The notes below the pieces were generated by a model. It searched no databases and was not told the DNA's origin. It saw nothing but the letters and a program-made list of their open reading frames with translations. Made by a program: the position numbers and the translations under genes. A stretch of DNA of 64,000 bases from Acidobacteriota bacterium (lineage in GTDB: Bacteria; Acidobacteriota; Terriglobia; Acidiferrales; UBA7541): NCBI GenBank assembly GCA_013286165.1, contig JABDGF010000005.1, positions 1 through 64,000 of the forward strand. Direction: 5' to 3'. Below, piece by piece: positions 44,940-54,762 of the stretch (within the stretch, counting starts at the first letter, position 1; each line of letters opens with the position of its first letter).

Positions 44940-45944
44940 ATGCGCATCCACCACGCCGCGATTTTTGTAGCCGTCCTTTTCATCAGCGCCGTCGCAGTCG
45001 TTTCCACTCCGCCCGCGCGCTCCCAACAATCCGAGCCGCAACGCGAAATCTGCATCACCATCGACGATCTTCCCGCCGCTTCCGCGCAAGCCATGAACGG
45101 CGCGGAAATCTTCGACATGACCACGAAGCTAATCGCCACTCTCACCGCGCAAAAAGTTCCAGCCGTCGGGTTCGTCAATGAAAACAAGCTCTACTACGAC
45201 CTCAACGACGTGCAGCCGCGCATTGCAGCCCTCCGCCTGTGGACCGACGGCGGCTTCGAACTCGGCAATCACACCTTCAGCCACATGTCGCTCAACAACA
45301 ATCCGCTCAGCGCGTGGGAAGAAGACGTCGTGCGCGGCGAGAGCGTCACGCGCCTTCTCGACGCGCAGCACAAAATCAAGCTGCGCTACTTCCGTCACCC
45401 CTTCCTCGACACCGGCCTCGACCTTGAAACGCGCCGCCAGGCCGAAATGTTTCTCGCACAGCGCGGCTATCGCATCGCTCCCGTCACGATGGACGCGTGG
45501 GACTGGATGTTTTCCGGCCCGTATGCCTACGCGCGCAAAAATAACGACGCCGCTCTTCAGCAGCGCATCGTCACCGAGTACCTCGCCTACACCACAACCG
45601 TCTTCGACTATTACGAAAAACTTTCACGCGACCTCATCGGCTACGAGCCGCGCCAGATTCTTCTGCTTCACGGAAACTGGCTCGAGGCCGATCACATCGG
45701 GGAGCTTTTCGATTTGCTTCGCAAGCGCGGCTACAAATTCGTCACGCTTGAGCGCGCACTCGACGATCAGGCCTACGCGCTGCCAAACACCTACGTCGGC
45801 CCCGAAGGCATGGGCTGGATCGACCAGTGGGCCATCACGCAGGGCAAGCCGCCGCTGCACACGCCCGTGTTTCCGCAGTGGGTAATCGACAAGGCGCACG
45901 AAATCTCCGCGCCTCGCGAACCGGTCACTCCGGCGAAGCCGTAA
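44940..45944 (+). CDS. secreted polysaccharide deacetylase (NodB-like)
   Basis: 334 residues from ATG 44940 (GGAGG 4 bp upstream), with a Sec signal (FVAVLFISAVAVVSTPPARS). NodB-homology motifs: ITIDDLP supplies the catalytic and metal Asp pair, FELGNHTFSHM the metal His pair, and FRHPFLDTG motif 3, with Pro and other motif residues partly altered; ILLLHGNW carries the late catalytic His. Family members remove N-acetyl or O-acetyl groups from chitin, peptidoglycan or xylan. The proximity of nagB is consistent with acetylated amino-sugar polymers. Confidence 0.88.
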   Translation: MRIHHAAIFVAVLFISAVAVVSTPPARSQQSEPQREICITIDDLPAASAQAMNGAEIFDMTTKLIATLTAQKVPAVGFVNENKLYYDLNDVQPRIAALRLWTDGGFELGNHTFSHMSLNNNPLSAWEEDVVRGESVTRLLDAQHKIKLRYFRHPFLDTGLDLETRRQAEMFLAQRGYRIAPVTMDAWDWMFSGPYAYARKNNDAALQQRIVTEYLAYTTTVFDYYEKLSRDLIGYEPRQILLLHGNWLEADHIGELFDLLRKRGYKFVTLERALDDQAYALPNTYVGPEGMGWIDQWAITQGKPPLHTPVFPQWVIDKAHEISAPREPVTPAKP

Positions 45945-46036
45945 TCCAAATCAACGCCCGAGCCATAGTCTTCAAACGTGCTTCGGTGTTAGGCTCGTGT
46001 GCTCACGCCTTGATTTTCCGGTCCTGGGGGAGTGGT

Positions 46037-47464
46037 ATGCCGCATTCGCGTTGGAAAATTGCCGCAGGTCTAGCCGCGCTTTTCGCTAGCGCTGGAATTT
46101 TTGCAGGCGCAGCCCGCGCGCAGGTCAGCGACGCCGACAAGGAACTCGCGCACAGCATTTACAAGCAGCTCATCGAAATCAATACGACGGACTCCGTTGG
46201 CAGCACCACCGTCGCCGCCGAAGCCATGGCCAAACGCCTCCGCGACGCCGGCTTTCCCGCCTCCGATGTGCAAGTCCTCGGCCCCAACGATCGCAAAGGC
46301 AACATGGTCGCGCGCATTCACGGCACCGGCGCGAAAAAACCCATCCTCTTCATCTGCCACCTCGACGTAGTCGAAGCCAAGCGCGAAGACTGGTCGATCG
46401 ATCCCTTCACCTTCACCGAAAAGGACGGCTACTTCTACGGCCGCGGCACCGGCGACATCAAAGACGGCGACGCAATCCTGATGGCCACGTTCATCCGCCT
46501 CAAAAAAGAAAACTACAAACCCGATCGCGATCTGATCCTCGCGCTCACCGCCGACGAAGAGGGCGGCTCGTTCAACGGCGTCGAGTGGCTTCTGAAAAAC
46601 CACCGCGATCTGATCGACGCGGAATTCATTCTCAATCCCGATGCGGGGGGATTCGAACTCGATAAGGGCAAGCACACCGTCGTCGGCATCCAGGCCGCCG
46701 AGAAGATGTATCAGGATTACGAGCTGAAGGTCACCAATCCCGGCGGCCACAGCTCGCTTCCCACCTCTTCCAACGCCATTTACGAACTTGCGAACGCACT
46801 CGTGAAATTGCAGCGCTTCCAATTTCCTCTCGAACTCACCGACGTCACGCGCACTTACTTCGCGCGCGAATCGCCCATCGTCGGCGGCCAGGTCGGCGAC
46901 GACATGAAAGCGATCCTCTCGGTTCCGCCCGATCACTTCGCCGTCGATCGCCTCTCTGCGATTCCTTATTACAACGCGCGCCTCCGCACCACCTGCGTCG
47001 CCACGCGCCTCGACGGCGGCCACGCCAATAACGCCCTGCCCGGCATGGCGAAAGCCAACGTGAATTGCCGCGTGATCCCCGGCCACTCGCCTGACGAGAT
47101 TCAAGCCACGCTCACGCAAGTGATCGAAGATCCCAACGTGACGCTCACGCAAGTGCAATCCGGCGCGATTCGCGCTCGCACCGCGCCGCCGTCGCCGCTT
47201 CGTCCAGACGTGATGGGCGCGCTCGAATCCGTCTCCAAACAAATGTGGCCCGAAGCGATCGTGATCCCCGTGATGGACGCGGGCGCAAGCGACGGTGCGA
47301 TTTCGCGCGGCTTCGGCGTTCCCACTTACGGCGTGCCCGGCGTCTTCATGGACATCGATGACGATCGCTCGCACGGCCGCGACGAACGCATCCGCATTAG
47401 CGCATTTTATGAAGGTCTGGATTTTTATTACCGCTTTACGAAGGCCCTGAGTTCCGCGCAATGA
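46037..47464 (+). CDS. secreted M20-family metallopeptidase
   Basis: 475 residues from ATG 46037 (GGGGGAG close upstream), signal peptide ending AGAARAQ. Zinc-site motifs of M20 are intact: FICHLDVVEA (first His and Asp), GRGTGDIKDGD (bridging Asp), TADEEGGSFNG (catalytic and ligand Glu), NPDAGG and the late His in SHGRDERI. The dimerisation lid domain lies around 220-350 (GGHSSLPTSSNAIYELA). An exported dipeptidase or carboxypeptidase is likely. Its stop overlaps the proline dehydrogenase start by 4 bp, linking peptide hydrolysis to proline catabolism. Confidence 0.92.
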   Translation: MPHSRWKIAAGLAALFASAGIFAGAARAQVSDADKELAHSIYKQLIEINTTDSVGSTTVAAEAMAKRLRDAGFPASDVQVLGPNDRKGNMVARIHGTGAKKPILFICHLDVVEAKREDWSIDPFTFTEKDGYFYGRGTGDIKDGDAILMATFIRLKKENYKPDRDLILALTADEEGGSFNGVEWLLKNHRDLIDAEFILNPDAGGFELDKGKHTVVGIQAAEKMYQDYELKVTNPGGHSSLPTSSNAIYELANALVKLQRFQFPLELTDVTRTYFARESPIVGGQVGDDMKAILSVPPDHFAVDRLSAIPYYNARLRTTCVATRLDGGHANNALPGMAKANVNCRVIPGHSPDEIQATLTQVIEDPNVTLTQVQSGAIRARTAPPSPLRPDVMGALESVSKQMWPEAIVIPVMDAGASDGAISRGFGVPTYGVPGVFMDIDDDRSHGRDERIRISAFYEGLDFYYRFTKALSSAQ

Positions 47465-48390
47465 GCTTCGGCCGCACCGCAATCCTAAAAGCCGCGCAAA
47501 GCCCGTGGCTGCGCGAACGCGCTCCGCGTCTCGGCTTCGTTCGCCGCACCGTGAGCCGCTTCATGCCCGGCGAAGAAGCGGACGACGCGCTCGCCGCATG
47601 CCGCACGCTCGCCGGCCATGGTATCGCGAGCGTGCTGACCCATCTCGGTGAAAATATTACCGATCGCGCAGAAGCCGAAGCCGTGAAGCAGCACTATCTC
47701 GATCTCAATCAGCGCATCATCACCGCGCAGCTTCCCACCGAAATTTCCGTGAAGCTCACGCAGCTCGGCCTCGATCTCGATCCCGAATTTTGTTACGCCA
47801 ACGTCGCCACGCTGATCGAAGCCACGCCTCCCGAAAAAGTCTTGTGGATCGACATGGAGCAAAGCCCCTACGTGGACGCGACGCTTGCGATTTTCAAACG
47901 CGCCCGCGCCGCCTACGCCAACGTCGGCATCTGCGTGCAGGCCTACCTCTACCGCACCGGCCAGGATCTCGACACTCTAATTCCGATGCGCGCCGCGATC
48001 CGCCTGGTGAAAGGCGCCTACAACGAACCCGCTGAACTCGCGTATCCCGTGAAGAAAGACGTGGACGAAAATTATTTCCATCTCGCGCAGCGCCTGCTGA
48101 GCCCTGAAAGCCGCAAACTCGGCGTGCGCGCCGCAATCGCCACACACGATAAGCCGCTCATCGCTCGTCTCAATGAGTGGGCTGCGAGCCAAGGCGTCCC
48201 GAAGCAGGGCATCGAATACCAAATGCTCTTCGGCATCCAGCGCGCCGAGCAGCAGCGCCTCGCTGACGCAGGCTATCGCTCCACAGTCCTCGTCGCCTAC
48301 GGTACCTTTTGGTTCCCGTGGTTTATGCGCCGTCTCGCAGAGCGCCCCGCAAACGTGCTTTTCCTCGCGCGCAACTTCTTCTCAAATTAA
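47461..48390 (+). CDS. proline dehydrogenase
   Basis: 309 residues, the short monofunctional PRODH type (PutA N-terminal domain alone, without the P5C dehydrogenase). FAD/TIM-barrel motifs include SVKLTQLGLD, DMEQSPYVD, GICVQAYLYRT, IRLVKGAYNEPAE and the C-terminal YGTFWFPWFMRRLAERPANV. Oxidises proline to delta-1-pyrroline-5-carboxylate at the inner face of the membrane. ATGA overlap with the M20 peptidase. Confidence 0.93.
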   Translation: MSFGRTAILKAAQSPWLRERAPRLGFVRRTVSRFMPGEEADDALAACRTLAGHGIASVLTHLGENITDRAEAEAVKQHYLDLNQRIITAQLPTEISVKLTQLGLDLDPEFCYANVATLIEATPPEKVLWIDMEQSPYVDATLAIFKRARAAYANVGICVQAYLYRTGQDLDTLIPMRAAIRLVKGAYNEPAELAYPVKKDVDENYFHLAQRLLSPESRKLGVRAAIATHDKPLIARLNEWAASQGVPKQGIEYQMLFGIQRAEQQRLADAGYRSTVLVAYGTFWFPWFMRRLAERPANVLFLARNFFSN

Positions 48391-48454
48391 TTTAGGATTT
48401 TCGTATCAGGAAGGATCGTCGCAAGCGCAACTGCGCGCACACAACCAATGAACT

Positions 48455-49207
48455 CTATGCGCGACGCGTAGCTTCGTCTTTTTCCACTTTGCCGTCGCGC
48501 ACGCGAATCACGCGATGGGCGTTCGCCGCGATGTCCGGCTCGTGCGTCACCAGAATGATCGTATTGCCCTGCGAATGCAGCGACGCAAACAGCGCCATGA
48601 TTTCTTCGCCCGTCTGCGAGTCCAGGTTTCCCGTCGGCTCGTCCGCCAGCAAAATAGACGGCTTGTTCACCAAAGCTCGCGCGATCGCCACGCGCTGCCG
48701 CTGGCCGCCGGAAAGTTCGTTGGGCTTGTGCCCCATTCGCTCGCCGAGGTCCACCTGCTTCAGCGCCTGTTGCGCGCGCTCGATGCGCTCTTCCGCCGGA
48801 GTGCCATTGTAAATCATCGGCAGCTCCACGTTGTGCAGCGCCGTCGCTCGCGGCAACAAATTGAAAGTCTGAAAAACGAATCCGATTTCTTTGTTGCGGA
48901 TGTACGCCAGTTCGTCGTCGTCCAGCTGGCTCACCAGGCGCCCAGCAAGCCAGTAGCTGCCCTTGGTCGGAGTGTCGAGGCAGCCGATCAAATTCATCAG
49001 CGTCGATTTTCCCGAACCGGAAGGGCCCATGATCGCCACATACTCGCCCTTATTGATCTTGATGCTCACGCCGCGCAGCGCGTGCAGCTTCTCCGTGCCC
49101 ATTTCATACGTCTTCCAAAGTTCATCGGTCTGGATGACGATGCCGGAATCGATTAGGTCCTGTCGATAGTTCTGCCCGACGGACACCGCGGATGCTGCCA
49201 TGTTCAA
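48455..49207 (-). CDS. MacB-type ABC transporter ATPase
   Basis: 250 residues with intact Walker [11 protein letters not shown]-loop VFQTFNLLP, signature [14 protein letters not shown], Walker [14 protein letters not shown] and His switch VTHEP. TTG 49207 sits 6 bp after AGGAG; ATG 49201 is the alternative and would be 12 bp away. Follows the adaptor gene by 51 bp. No permease gene is present in this pair, so the permease must lie elsewhere, for example an ADOP. Confidence 0.93.
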   Translation of the reverse strand: MNMAASAVSVGQNYRQDLIDSGIVIQTDELWKTYEMGTEKLHALRGVSIKINKGEYVAIMGPSGSGKSTLMNLIGCLDTPTKGSYWLAGRLVSQLDDDELAYIRNKEIGFVFQTFNLLPRATALHNVELPMIYNGTPAEERIERAQQALKQVDLGERMGHKPNELSGGQRQRVAIARALVNKPSILLADEPTGNLDSQTGEEIMALFASLHSQGNTIILVTHEPDIAANAHRVIRVRDGKVEKDEATRRA

Positions 49208-49258
49208 AAAATCTCCTGGAACGGGAACTCGATCTGGACCTCGACCGCGTAACCCGCG

Positions 49259-50662
49259 TTAGCTTGCAGAGTCAGGTCCGCCGCCGGTCGGCGCGTTGTT
49301 GTTCACCTTGATCGTCGCTCCCGGCTTCAAGGTGCGCAGCGCCTTGTAGCTGCCCGTCACGATCTCGTCGCCGGATTTGACGCCGCTCGTTATTTCGATG
49401 TCGGTCACGCCCGTGATTCCGGTTTGCACCGGGATGAACTCCGCCTTCTTGCCGCGGATCACGAATACTCCCTGCACTTCAGACTTCTGCACCGCGTCGC
49501 CAGCCGCCGCCGGTTTCGGAGCCGCCAGCGTCACGTTGCCGTTCGCGCCCTTCGCCGCTTCGTCCAAATCGCGCTGCGTGCGCACGGCCAGCGCCTGAAT
49601 CGGAATCGTCAGTACGCCATCCTTCTTAGCCGTCTGAATCTTGGCGCTAGCGGAAAGCCCGGGGCGCATCGTGTCCGGCGGGTTATCCACCACCACTACT
49701 ACCTTGAAGTCCCTTGCTTCCTGCGTGTTAGCCGTCGTCTGCGTCGTCGCCGCCTGCCCTGAAGAGCGCAAAATGGCCAACTCACCGACCTGACTCACAT
49801 GGCCCTTAAAGGTCTTCCCCGGAATCGCGTCGATCGTCACATCCGCCGGATCGCCGGACTTCACGTTCGTGATGTCCGTCTCGTCCACCTTCACTTCCGC
49901 CGTCACCACGCTCATGTCCGAGATGGTCATCAGGAAGCTGCCCTCGGCGTTCTGAATGCCGGGCACCACGTTCTCGCCCACGCGCACCGCGATGTAGCTC
50001 ACAATCCCATCAATCGGCGCCACATAAGTCGTTTTCCGCAGCACGTCCTTCGTGTGCGTCAGCACCGCGCTCGATTGGTTCAGGTTGAATCGCGCCTGCT
50101 CCCGCGCCGCCTTCACCTGCGCCACCTGCGCCTGGGCCGCGGTCAACGCCGCCGACGCGCTGTCAAAGGTCGCCTTTCCCGCGTCGTAATCCGACTTCGC
50201 GATCAGCTGCTGGTCGTACAGTTTCTGCGTCCGGTCGAAGTCAAACTTGGCCTTGGTCAGGTCCGACTGCCGCTGCGCCAGCGTCGCCACAGCCGAATCG
50301 TAATTGGCCTGCGACATCCGCATACCGGCCTCATTCGAATCGATCTGCGCCTGCTGGGCCTGCACGTCTGCACCCGGCTGTATGTTCTCTAGTTTCAGCA
50401 GGATATCGCCCTTCTTGACGTGGTCGCCCTCTTTCACCACGATCTCGGTGATCTTGCCGATGCCTTCGCCCAGCACGTTCGTGTAGTTCTTCGGGCGCAC
50501 CTCGCCCGAGGCCGTCACGATGGACGTCAGGTCGGCCTTCACCACCTTGCCGGTCTGGACTTCCACCACGCCCTTATTGGCCTGATACACGCTGTACCAG
50601 ACAATCCCGCCCAGCACCGCCACGGCGCCGATTCCTAGCGATACCTTCTGCCACGTTTTCAT
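49259..50662 (-). CDS. MacA/HlyD-family periplasmic adaptor
   Basis: 467 residues: anchor helix (VSLGIGAVAVLGGIVWYSVY), lipoyl half-motifs (GKITEIVVKEGDHVKKGDILLKL and TYVAPIDGIVSYIAVRVGENV), a long helical hairpin with alternating Gln/Ala (about 100-200), beta-barrel domain and a C-terminal region with an inserted Ala/Thr/Gln-rich loop (SSGQAATTQTTANTQEA). Bridges an inner-membrane ABC permease to an outer-membrane channel. Diverges from the GWxTD gene; a 7-bp inverted repeat lies in the shared upstream region. Confidence 0.92.
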   Translation of the reverse strand: MKTWQKVSLGIGAVAVLGGIVWYSVYQANKGVVEVQTGKVVKADLTSIVTASGEVRPKNYTNVLGEGIGKITEIVVKEGDHVKKGDILLKLENIQPGADVQAQQAQIDSNEAGMRMSQANYDSAVATLAQRQSDLTKAKFDFDRTQKLYDQQLIAKSDYDAGKATFDSASAALTAAQAQVAQVKAAREQARFNLNQSSAVLTHTKDVLRKTTYVAPIDGIVSYIAVRVGENVVPGIQNAEGSFLMTISDMSVVTAEVKVDETDITNVKSGDPADVTIDAIPGKTFKGHVSQVGELAILRSSGQAATTQTTANTQEARDFKVVVVVDNPPDTMRPGLSASAKIQTAKKDGVLTIPIQALAVRTQRDLDEAAKGANGNVTLAAPKPAAAGDAVQKSEVQGVFVIRGKKAEFIPVQTGITGVTDIEITSGVKSGDEIVTGSYKALRTLKPGATIKVNNNAPTGGGPDSAS

Positions 50663-51054
50663 TTCTTCTTACCCTTGAATGTCTCTGATTGCGCCGCAAA
50701 AACGCCCTGCACATACACTACGCGCGGGCACACCGGAATGTTTCCCTTTAGACGCAGGCACGGCCGGAAAGACAGGCGCGACAATCGTTTTCGGGGCTAC
50801 CGGGGAGTCGGGCTCCACTCTGCCCGACCGACTCGAGAGACGCAATTTGGAGTGTAAACCGAATTCTCCAAGAAGTGAATCGGCATGCGATATCGCGCCG
50901 AATTTTCACCGCCCGTTGATACTCCGGTCGGTTCCATTTTGGAACCACCCCGCTACCTGTACCTACCTGTGCAAAGCTGTGGAAATCCTCGGGCAACCCC
51001 TTGCCACACAGAGGATTCCAACCCACCAAGCGCTGGGGTGAGGGCTTTCTCACG
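50663..51054. other. intergenic region between divergent adaptor and GWxTD genes
   Basis: No coding ORF is apparent. Two direct ACCTGT copies (50955-50960, 50965-50970) occur here, 10 bp apart, and the same hexamer reappears as an inverted pair inside the downstream promoter. No clear promoter for the adaptor gene. Confidence 0.45.
50807..50828. promoter_or_regulatory. inverted repeat upstream of the adaptor gene
   Basis: GTCGGGC-TCCACTCT-GCCCGAC is a perfect 7-bp inverted repeat, about 145 bp upstream of the adaptor start. It may be an operator or hairpin; there is no T-run. Confidence 0.35.
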
Positions 51055-51083
51055 TTGACCTGTACTGGTGGACAGGTTAGACT
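51055..51083 (+). promoter_or_regulatory. strong sigma-70 promoter with embedded ACCTGT/ACAGGT operator
   Basis: TTGACC, a 17-bp spacer and TAGACT form a near-consensus promoter. The spacer region itself contains ACCTGT-N8-ACAGGT (51058-51077), a perfect inverted repeat lying between the two promoter boxes where a repressor would block RNA polymerase. The start point would be near 51090, leaving a 25-nt leader. Confidence 0.65.
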
Positions 51084-51114
51084 TCTCAGCCGTATTGGGC
51101 GCAAAGGTGTAACC

Positions 51115-52878
51115 ATGAACCGTAAGGCTTCTTTTCTCGTTTTGGCATCTTTTGTAGTGGCGTTCGTGTGTGCCCCGCGTGTTTCCGCCCAGGGCGAATC
51201 CCAAAAACCGGCGCAAGGTTCATCCTCGCCGCAAGATCAGACTCCCGCCGACAAAAAAGCCGCGCAGCAAGCCAAGAAAGCCAAACAAAAGCGCGACAAA
51301 GATCTCTTCAACGAACTCGATTCGCAGTACAAGAAGTGGCTCAACGAAGACGTGATCTACATCATTTCGCCCGAAGAACGCAGCTCATTCCTGCACCTCA
51401 CGACGAACGAAGAGCGCGAACAATTCATCGAGGCCTTCTGGCAGCGCCGCAATCCCGATCCCGATTCGGCTGACAATTCCTTCAAAGAAGAGCACTACCG
51501 CCGCATCGCCTACACCAACGAACACTACTCTTCGGGTATTCCAGGCTGGAAGACCGACCGTGGCCGCATTTACATCATGTGGGGCCCTCCGGACGAAGTT
51601 CAGACCCACCCGACCGGTGGCACCTACGATCGCCCCGCTTCAGAAGGTGGCGGCGAAACTTCCACCTACCCGTTTGAAGATTGGCGCTATCGCTACCTCG
51701 AAGGTATCGGCGAAAACGTCGAAATCGAATTCGTCGATCCTACGATGAGCGGCGAATACAAGCTCACGATGGACCCCAGCGAAAAGGACGCGTTGATCAA
51801 CGTTCCCGGCGCCGGCTTGACCGAAATGGAATCCATGGGCCTCGCCAGCAAGACGGCGCGTTTCAATAACACCGACGGCACGCACGACGCGCAGCCCATC
51901 GGCTTGCTGCCCGAAACGATGCAGGAATTTTCGCGCCTCGATTTGTACGCCAAGATTCAGCAGGCGCCTCCGGTGAAATATCCTGACCTGGAGGCCGTCG
52001 TCACCTCGCGCTTGGTTCGCGATCAGGTGAAATTCCAGTACCGCACGGATTTCCTCCGCATCACGTCAGACACCGTGCTTGTACCGATCACCATTCAAAT
52101 TCCTACGCGCCAGTTGAGCTTCAAGGAAAAAGACGGCGTGGACTCCGCCTCCGTGAATCTTTTCGGACGCGTCACCAGCATTAGCGGACGCATCGTTCAG
52201 ACCTTCGAAGACAACGTGCGCCGCGACTATCCCGCCGCGCAGCTTCAGAAGTCGCTCGATACGGCGTCGATCTACCAGAAAGCTGTGCCGCTCACGCCTG
52301 GCCTGTATCGACTGGACATCGTTCTCAAAGATACCAACAACGGCAACGTCGGCGTCGTTAACGCCCGTCTCGCCGTTCCGCGCTTCGAAGACGACAACTT
52401 GTCTTCCAGCACTCTGATTCTCGCCGACCAGATCTCCCGCGTATCCGCGCACGACATCGGCCTCGGCCAGTTCGTTCTCGGCGATTTGAAAGTTCGCCCC
52501 AAGCTCGACAGCTCGTTCAGTTCTTCAGACAGCATGGGCGTCTTCCTGCAGGTCTATAACCTCAAGACCGACGAAAAGACGCACAAAGCCGATGCCAGTG
52601 TGCAATTCCGCGTTACGCGCGAGAAGGAATCCACTCCCGTGCTTTCCTTCGACGTGCCGCAGAACAACCTTCCCGAACACGGCGAAGAGCTCACGCTCGA
52701 AAATCGAATCACGCTCGGTTCGCTCTCGCCGGGCAAATACAAGCTCGAAGTTGCAATCACAGACAACATTGCCAAACAAACCATCACTCCCACTGCCGAT
52801 TTCACGGTGAAGGGTAGCGGCGCAGCAGCGCCCGCTCCGGCTCCAGTGGCGCAACAGGCAAAACCGCAAGGAAGGTAG
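51115..52878 (+). CDS. GWxTD-domain secreted protein
   Basis: 587 residues from ATG 51115 (AAAGGTG 7 bp upstream) with Sec signal FLVLASFVVAFVCAPRVSAQ. A Lys/Gln/Ala-rich linker (about 30-65) precedes the GWxTD domain: FNELDSQYKKWLNEDVIYIISPEER, then SGIPGWKTDRGRIYIMWGPPDEV with the signature. The C-terminal part is beta-rich. GWxTD proteins are abundant in acidobacteria and other soil phyla and have no known biochemical role. It directly abuts the beta-barrel protein gene, with no gap. Confidence 0.9.
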   Translation: MNRKASFLVLASFVVAFVCAPRVSAQGESQKPAQGSSSPQDQTPADKKAAQQAKKAKQKRDKDLFNELDSQYKKWLNEDVIYIISPEERSSFLHLTTNEEREQFIEAFWQRRNPDPDSADNSFKEEHYRRIAYTNEHYSSGIPGWKTDRGRIYIMWGPPDEVQTHPTGGTYDRPASEGGGETSTYPFEDWRYRYLEGIGENVEIEFVDPTMSGEYKLTMDPSEKDALINVPGAGLTEMESMGLASKTARFNNTDGTHDAQPIGLLPETMQEFSRLDLYAKIQQAPPVKYPDLEAVVTSRLVRDQVKFQYRTDFLRITSDTVLVPITIQIPTRQLSFKEKDGVDSASVNLFGRVTSISGRIVQTFEDNVRRDYPAAQLQKSLDTASIYQKAVPLTPGLYRLDIVLKDTNNGNVGVVNARLAVPRFEDDNLSSSTLILADQISRVSAHDIGLGQFVLGDLKVRPKLDSSFSSSDSMGVFLQVYNLKTDEKTHKADASVQFRVTREKESTPVLSFDVPQNNLPEHGEELTLENRITLGSLSPGKYKLEVAITDNIAKQTITPTADFTVKGSGAAAPAPAPVAQQAKPQGR

Positions 52879-54585
52879 ATGGGGTTTTATTCTCGCCTCG
52901 GTCGAGTTCTCTTTCTCGGCGCACTCGTATGCGCGCTGGCGATCTCTGCCAAGGCTGCGCCGGATGGTGGGAAACTCTCGGGCGTTGTTGTGGACGCCGG
53001 CGGCATCCCGCAGATGGGCGCCACCGTCATCGTCACTTCCGAAGCCGTCTTCTCGAATCTGTCATTTGAAATTCTCACCAACGACCGCGGCAAGTTTGCG
53101 GTGGGAAATCTTCCCGCCGGCTCTTACTCCATCAAGGTGACTCTCGCCGGCTTCCTGCCGTCGATCGAGCAGAACGTTCTCGTCAACGATCAGCACGTTA
53201 CCCTGTTGCAGATCGTCCTCGGCTCCGTCTTTTCTTCTTTCGATAAATTGCGTCGCGCGCCTGATCAGCAGGTCTCCACCGACGAATGGTCTTGGGTTCT
53301 CCGCAGCTCGGCCGCCACGCGTCCTGTGCTTCGCTGGCAGGATTCCAATGTCGCGATGACGAACCAAGGTCTTCCGGTCGATTTTTCGCAGCAGGGCCCT
53401 CGCGCCCGCGTTGAGTTGACGTCCGGCTCCGATCATCCCGGTTCGATCAGCGGGCTCTCCGATGCGCCCGGTACGATCGTCGGTTACGACTACGAATCCG
53501 GCGGCCTCGGCGCCGTAATCATCGCCGGGCAGTACAGCTCGGATGGCAATTTCTCTTCGAGCGGCATCGTCACGCAGTGGCTTCCCGCCGGCCAGAATGG
53601 GCCAGTCACCACGCTGCTTGTCCGTGAGACCGGTCTCGGCGATGGCGGCGCTTCGTTCCGCGGACTGCGCATGTCTCACGATGGTTCGCTCGCCGTCGGT
53701 GATCGCGTCAACATTCGCTACGGCGCGGACCTGATCATGGCGGGCTTTTCCGGCACCACCACTTCGGTTCGCCCGCGCGCGCAAGTCGCCGTGAAAATCA
53801 ATCCCACATGGCGCGCATCACTTCTGGTCGCCGAAGCGAATTGGCAAGATACGCCCACTGCCGAAGGCACGCTCCAAGGCGCCATGCAGCAGCTCGATAT
53901 GTTTCCGACGCTGCTGATGCACAATGGCCACTCCGTTCTCGACGGCGGCTTGCACGAAGAGCTGGCTCTCGAACACGACCTTGGAAAGAAGTCCACGATC
54001 ACCGCTGCGGTGTTCAACGATCAGTCGTCCAACACCGCGATCTTCGGTAAGGGTCAGGTCTCCGGTCCCGATTACCTCCCGGATTTCTTCTCGAACGTCT
54101 TCGCATATGACGGCGGCGAGATGCATTCCGGCGGCGCTCGCGTCGCGTACACCCGCAAGTTCTCCGAAGACGTCGATATGACCGTCGTATATGCCTACGC
54201 CGGCGCGCTCGCGCCAAATGGCGACGCCTCAGAAGCCGCGCTGCGCAACTTGCTCTCAACCCAGTTCCGGCAAAGCGCTGCTGCCCGAGTCTCCGCGAAG
54301 ATTCCGAAGTCCGGCACCAAAATCGTCACCAGCTACAAATGGCTCAGCGGACCCACCGTCTCGCAGCAGGATGAGTACGGCGAGTCGATGTATCGCATCG
54401 ATCCCTACTTGAGCGTCCAGATTCACCAGCGGCTGCCGAACTTCATCCCCGGCCACGCCGAGATCGTCGCCGACTGCGGCAACCTCCTCGCCCAAGGCTA
54501 CGTCACACTCAATACCAGTGATGGCGGCGTGGTTCTGATCCCCACCTATCGTTACTTCCGGGGCGGCTTAAGCTTCCAGTTCTAA
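52879..54585 (+). CDS. carboxypeptidase-regulatory-like/outer-membrane beta-barrel protein
   Basis: 568 residues. AAGGAAGG overlaps the stop of the previous gene, and the ATG follows immediately. Signal peptide (VLFLGALVCALAISAKA), then a CarboxypepD_reg-like beta-sandwich (GKLSGVVVDAGGIPQMGATVIV ... GNLPAGSYSIKVTLAGF) of the kind fused to TonB-dependent receptors. The remainder has alternating hydrophobic strands and ends in Phe (GGLSFQF), the BamA recognition signature. It lacks a recognisable plug domain and is shorter than a classical receptor. Function unknown; probably an outer-membrane partner of the GWxTD protein. Confidence 0.75.
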   Translation: MGFYSRLGRVLFLGALVCALAISAKAAPDGGKLSGVVVDAGGIPQMGATVIVTSEAVFSNLSFEILTNDRGKFAVGNLPAGSYSIKVTLAGFLPSIEQNVLVNDQHVTLLQIVLGSVFSSFDKLRRAPDQQVSTDEWSWVLRSSAATRPVLRWQDSNVAMTNQGLPVDFSQQGPRARVELTSGSDHPGSISGLSDAPGTIVGYDYESGGLGAVIIAGQYSSDGNFSSSGIVTQWLPAGQNGPVTTLLVRETGLGDGGASFRGLRMSHDGSLAVGDRVNIRYGADLIMAGFSGTTTSVRPRAQVAVKINPTWRASLLVAEANWQDTPTAEGTLQGAMQQLDMFPTLLMHNGHSVLDGGLHEELALEHDLGKKSTITAAVFNDQSSNTAIFGKGQVSGPDYLPDFFSNVFAYDGGEMHSGGARVAYTRKFSEDVDMTVVYAYAGALAPNGDASEAALRNLLSTQFRQSAAARVSAKIPKSGTKIVTSYKWLSGPTVSQQDEYGESMYRIDPYLSVQIHQRLPNFIPGHAEIVADCGNLLAQGYVTLNTSDGGVVLIPTYRYFRGGLSFQF

Positions 54586-54762
54586 CCTCGCAGCTTCTAC
54601 TGGATTCGGGAACCGAGATTCCACAATTGGTATGAGTTCTTCGAACGTGCATTTATTTTCCCGTAATCTGCTGACAATAGGCCGCTTACATATTCCGGAA
54701 TCTCTGCATTGCTGGAATTCAACGTGCTACCATTCCGCCTGGAGCTGTGCGGGTGTGCGCGA

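Noticed and set aside
45827-46036. Upstream extension of the M20 peptidase ORF
   Set aside because: Overlaps the deacetylase gene; ATG 46037 has a ribosome-binding site and signal peptide.
46070-47482. 470-aa minus-strand ORF
   Set aside because: Shadow of the M20 peptidase, whose frame carries intact zinc motifs.
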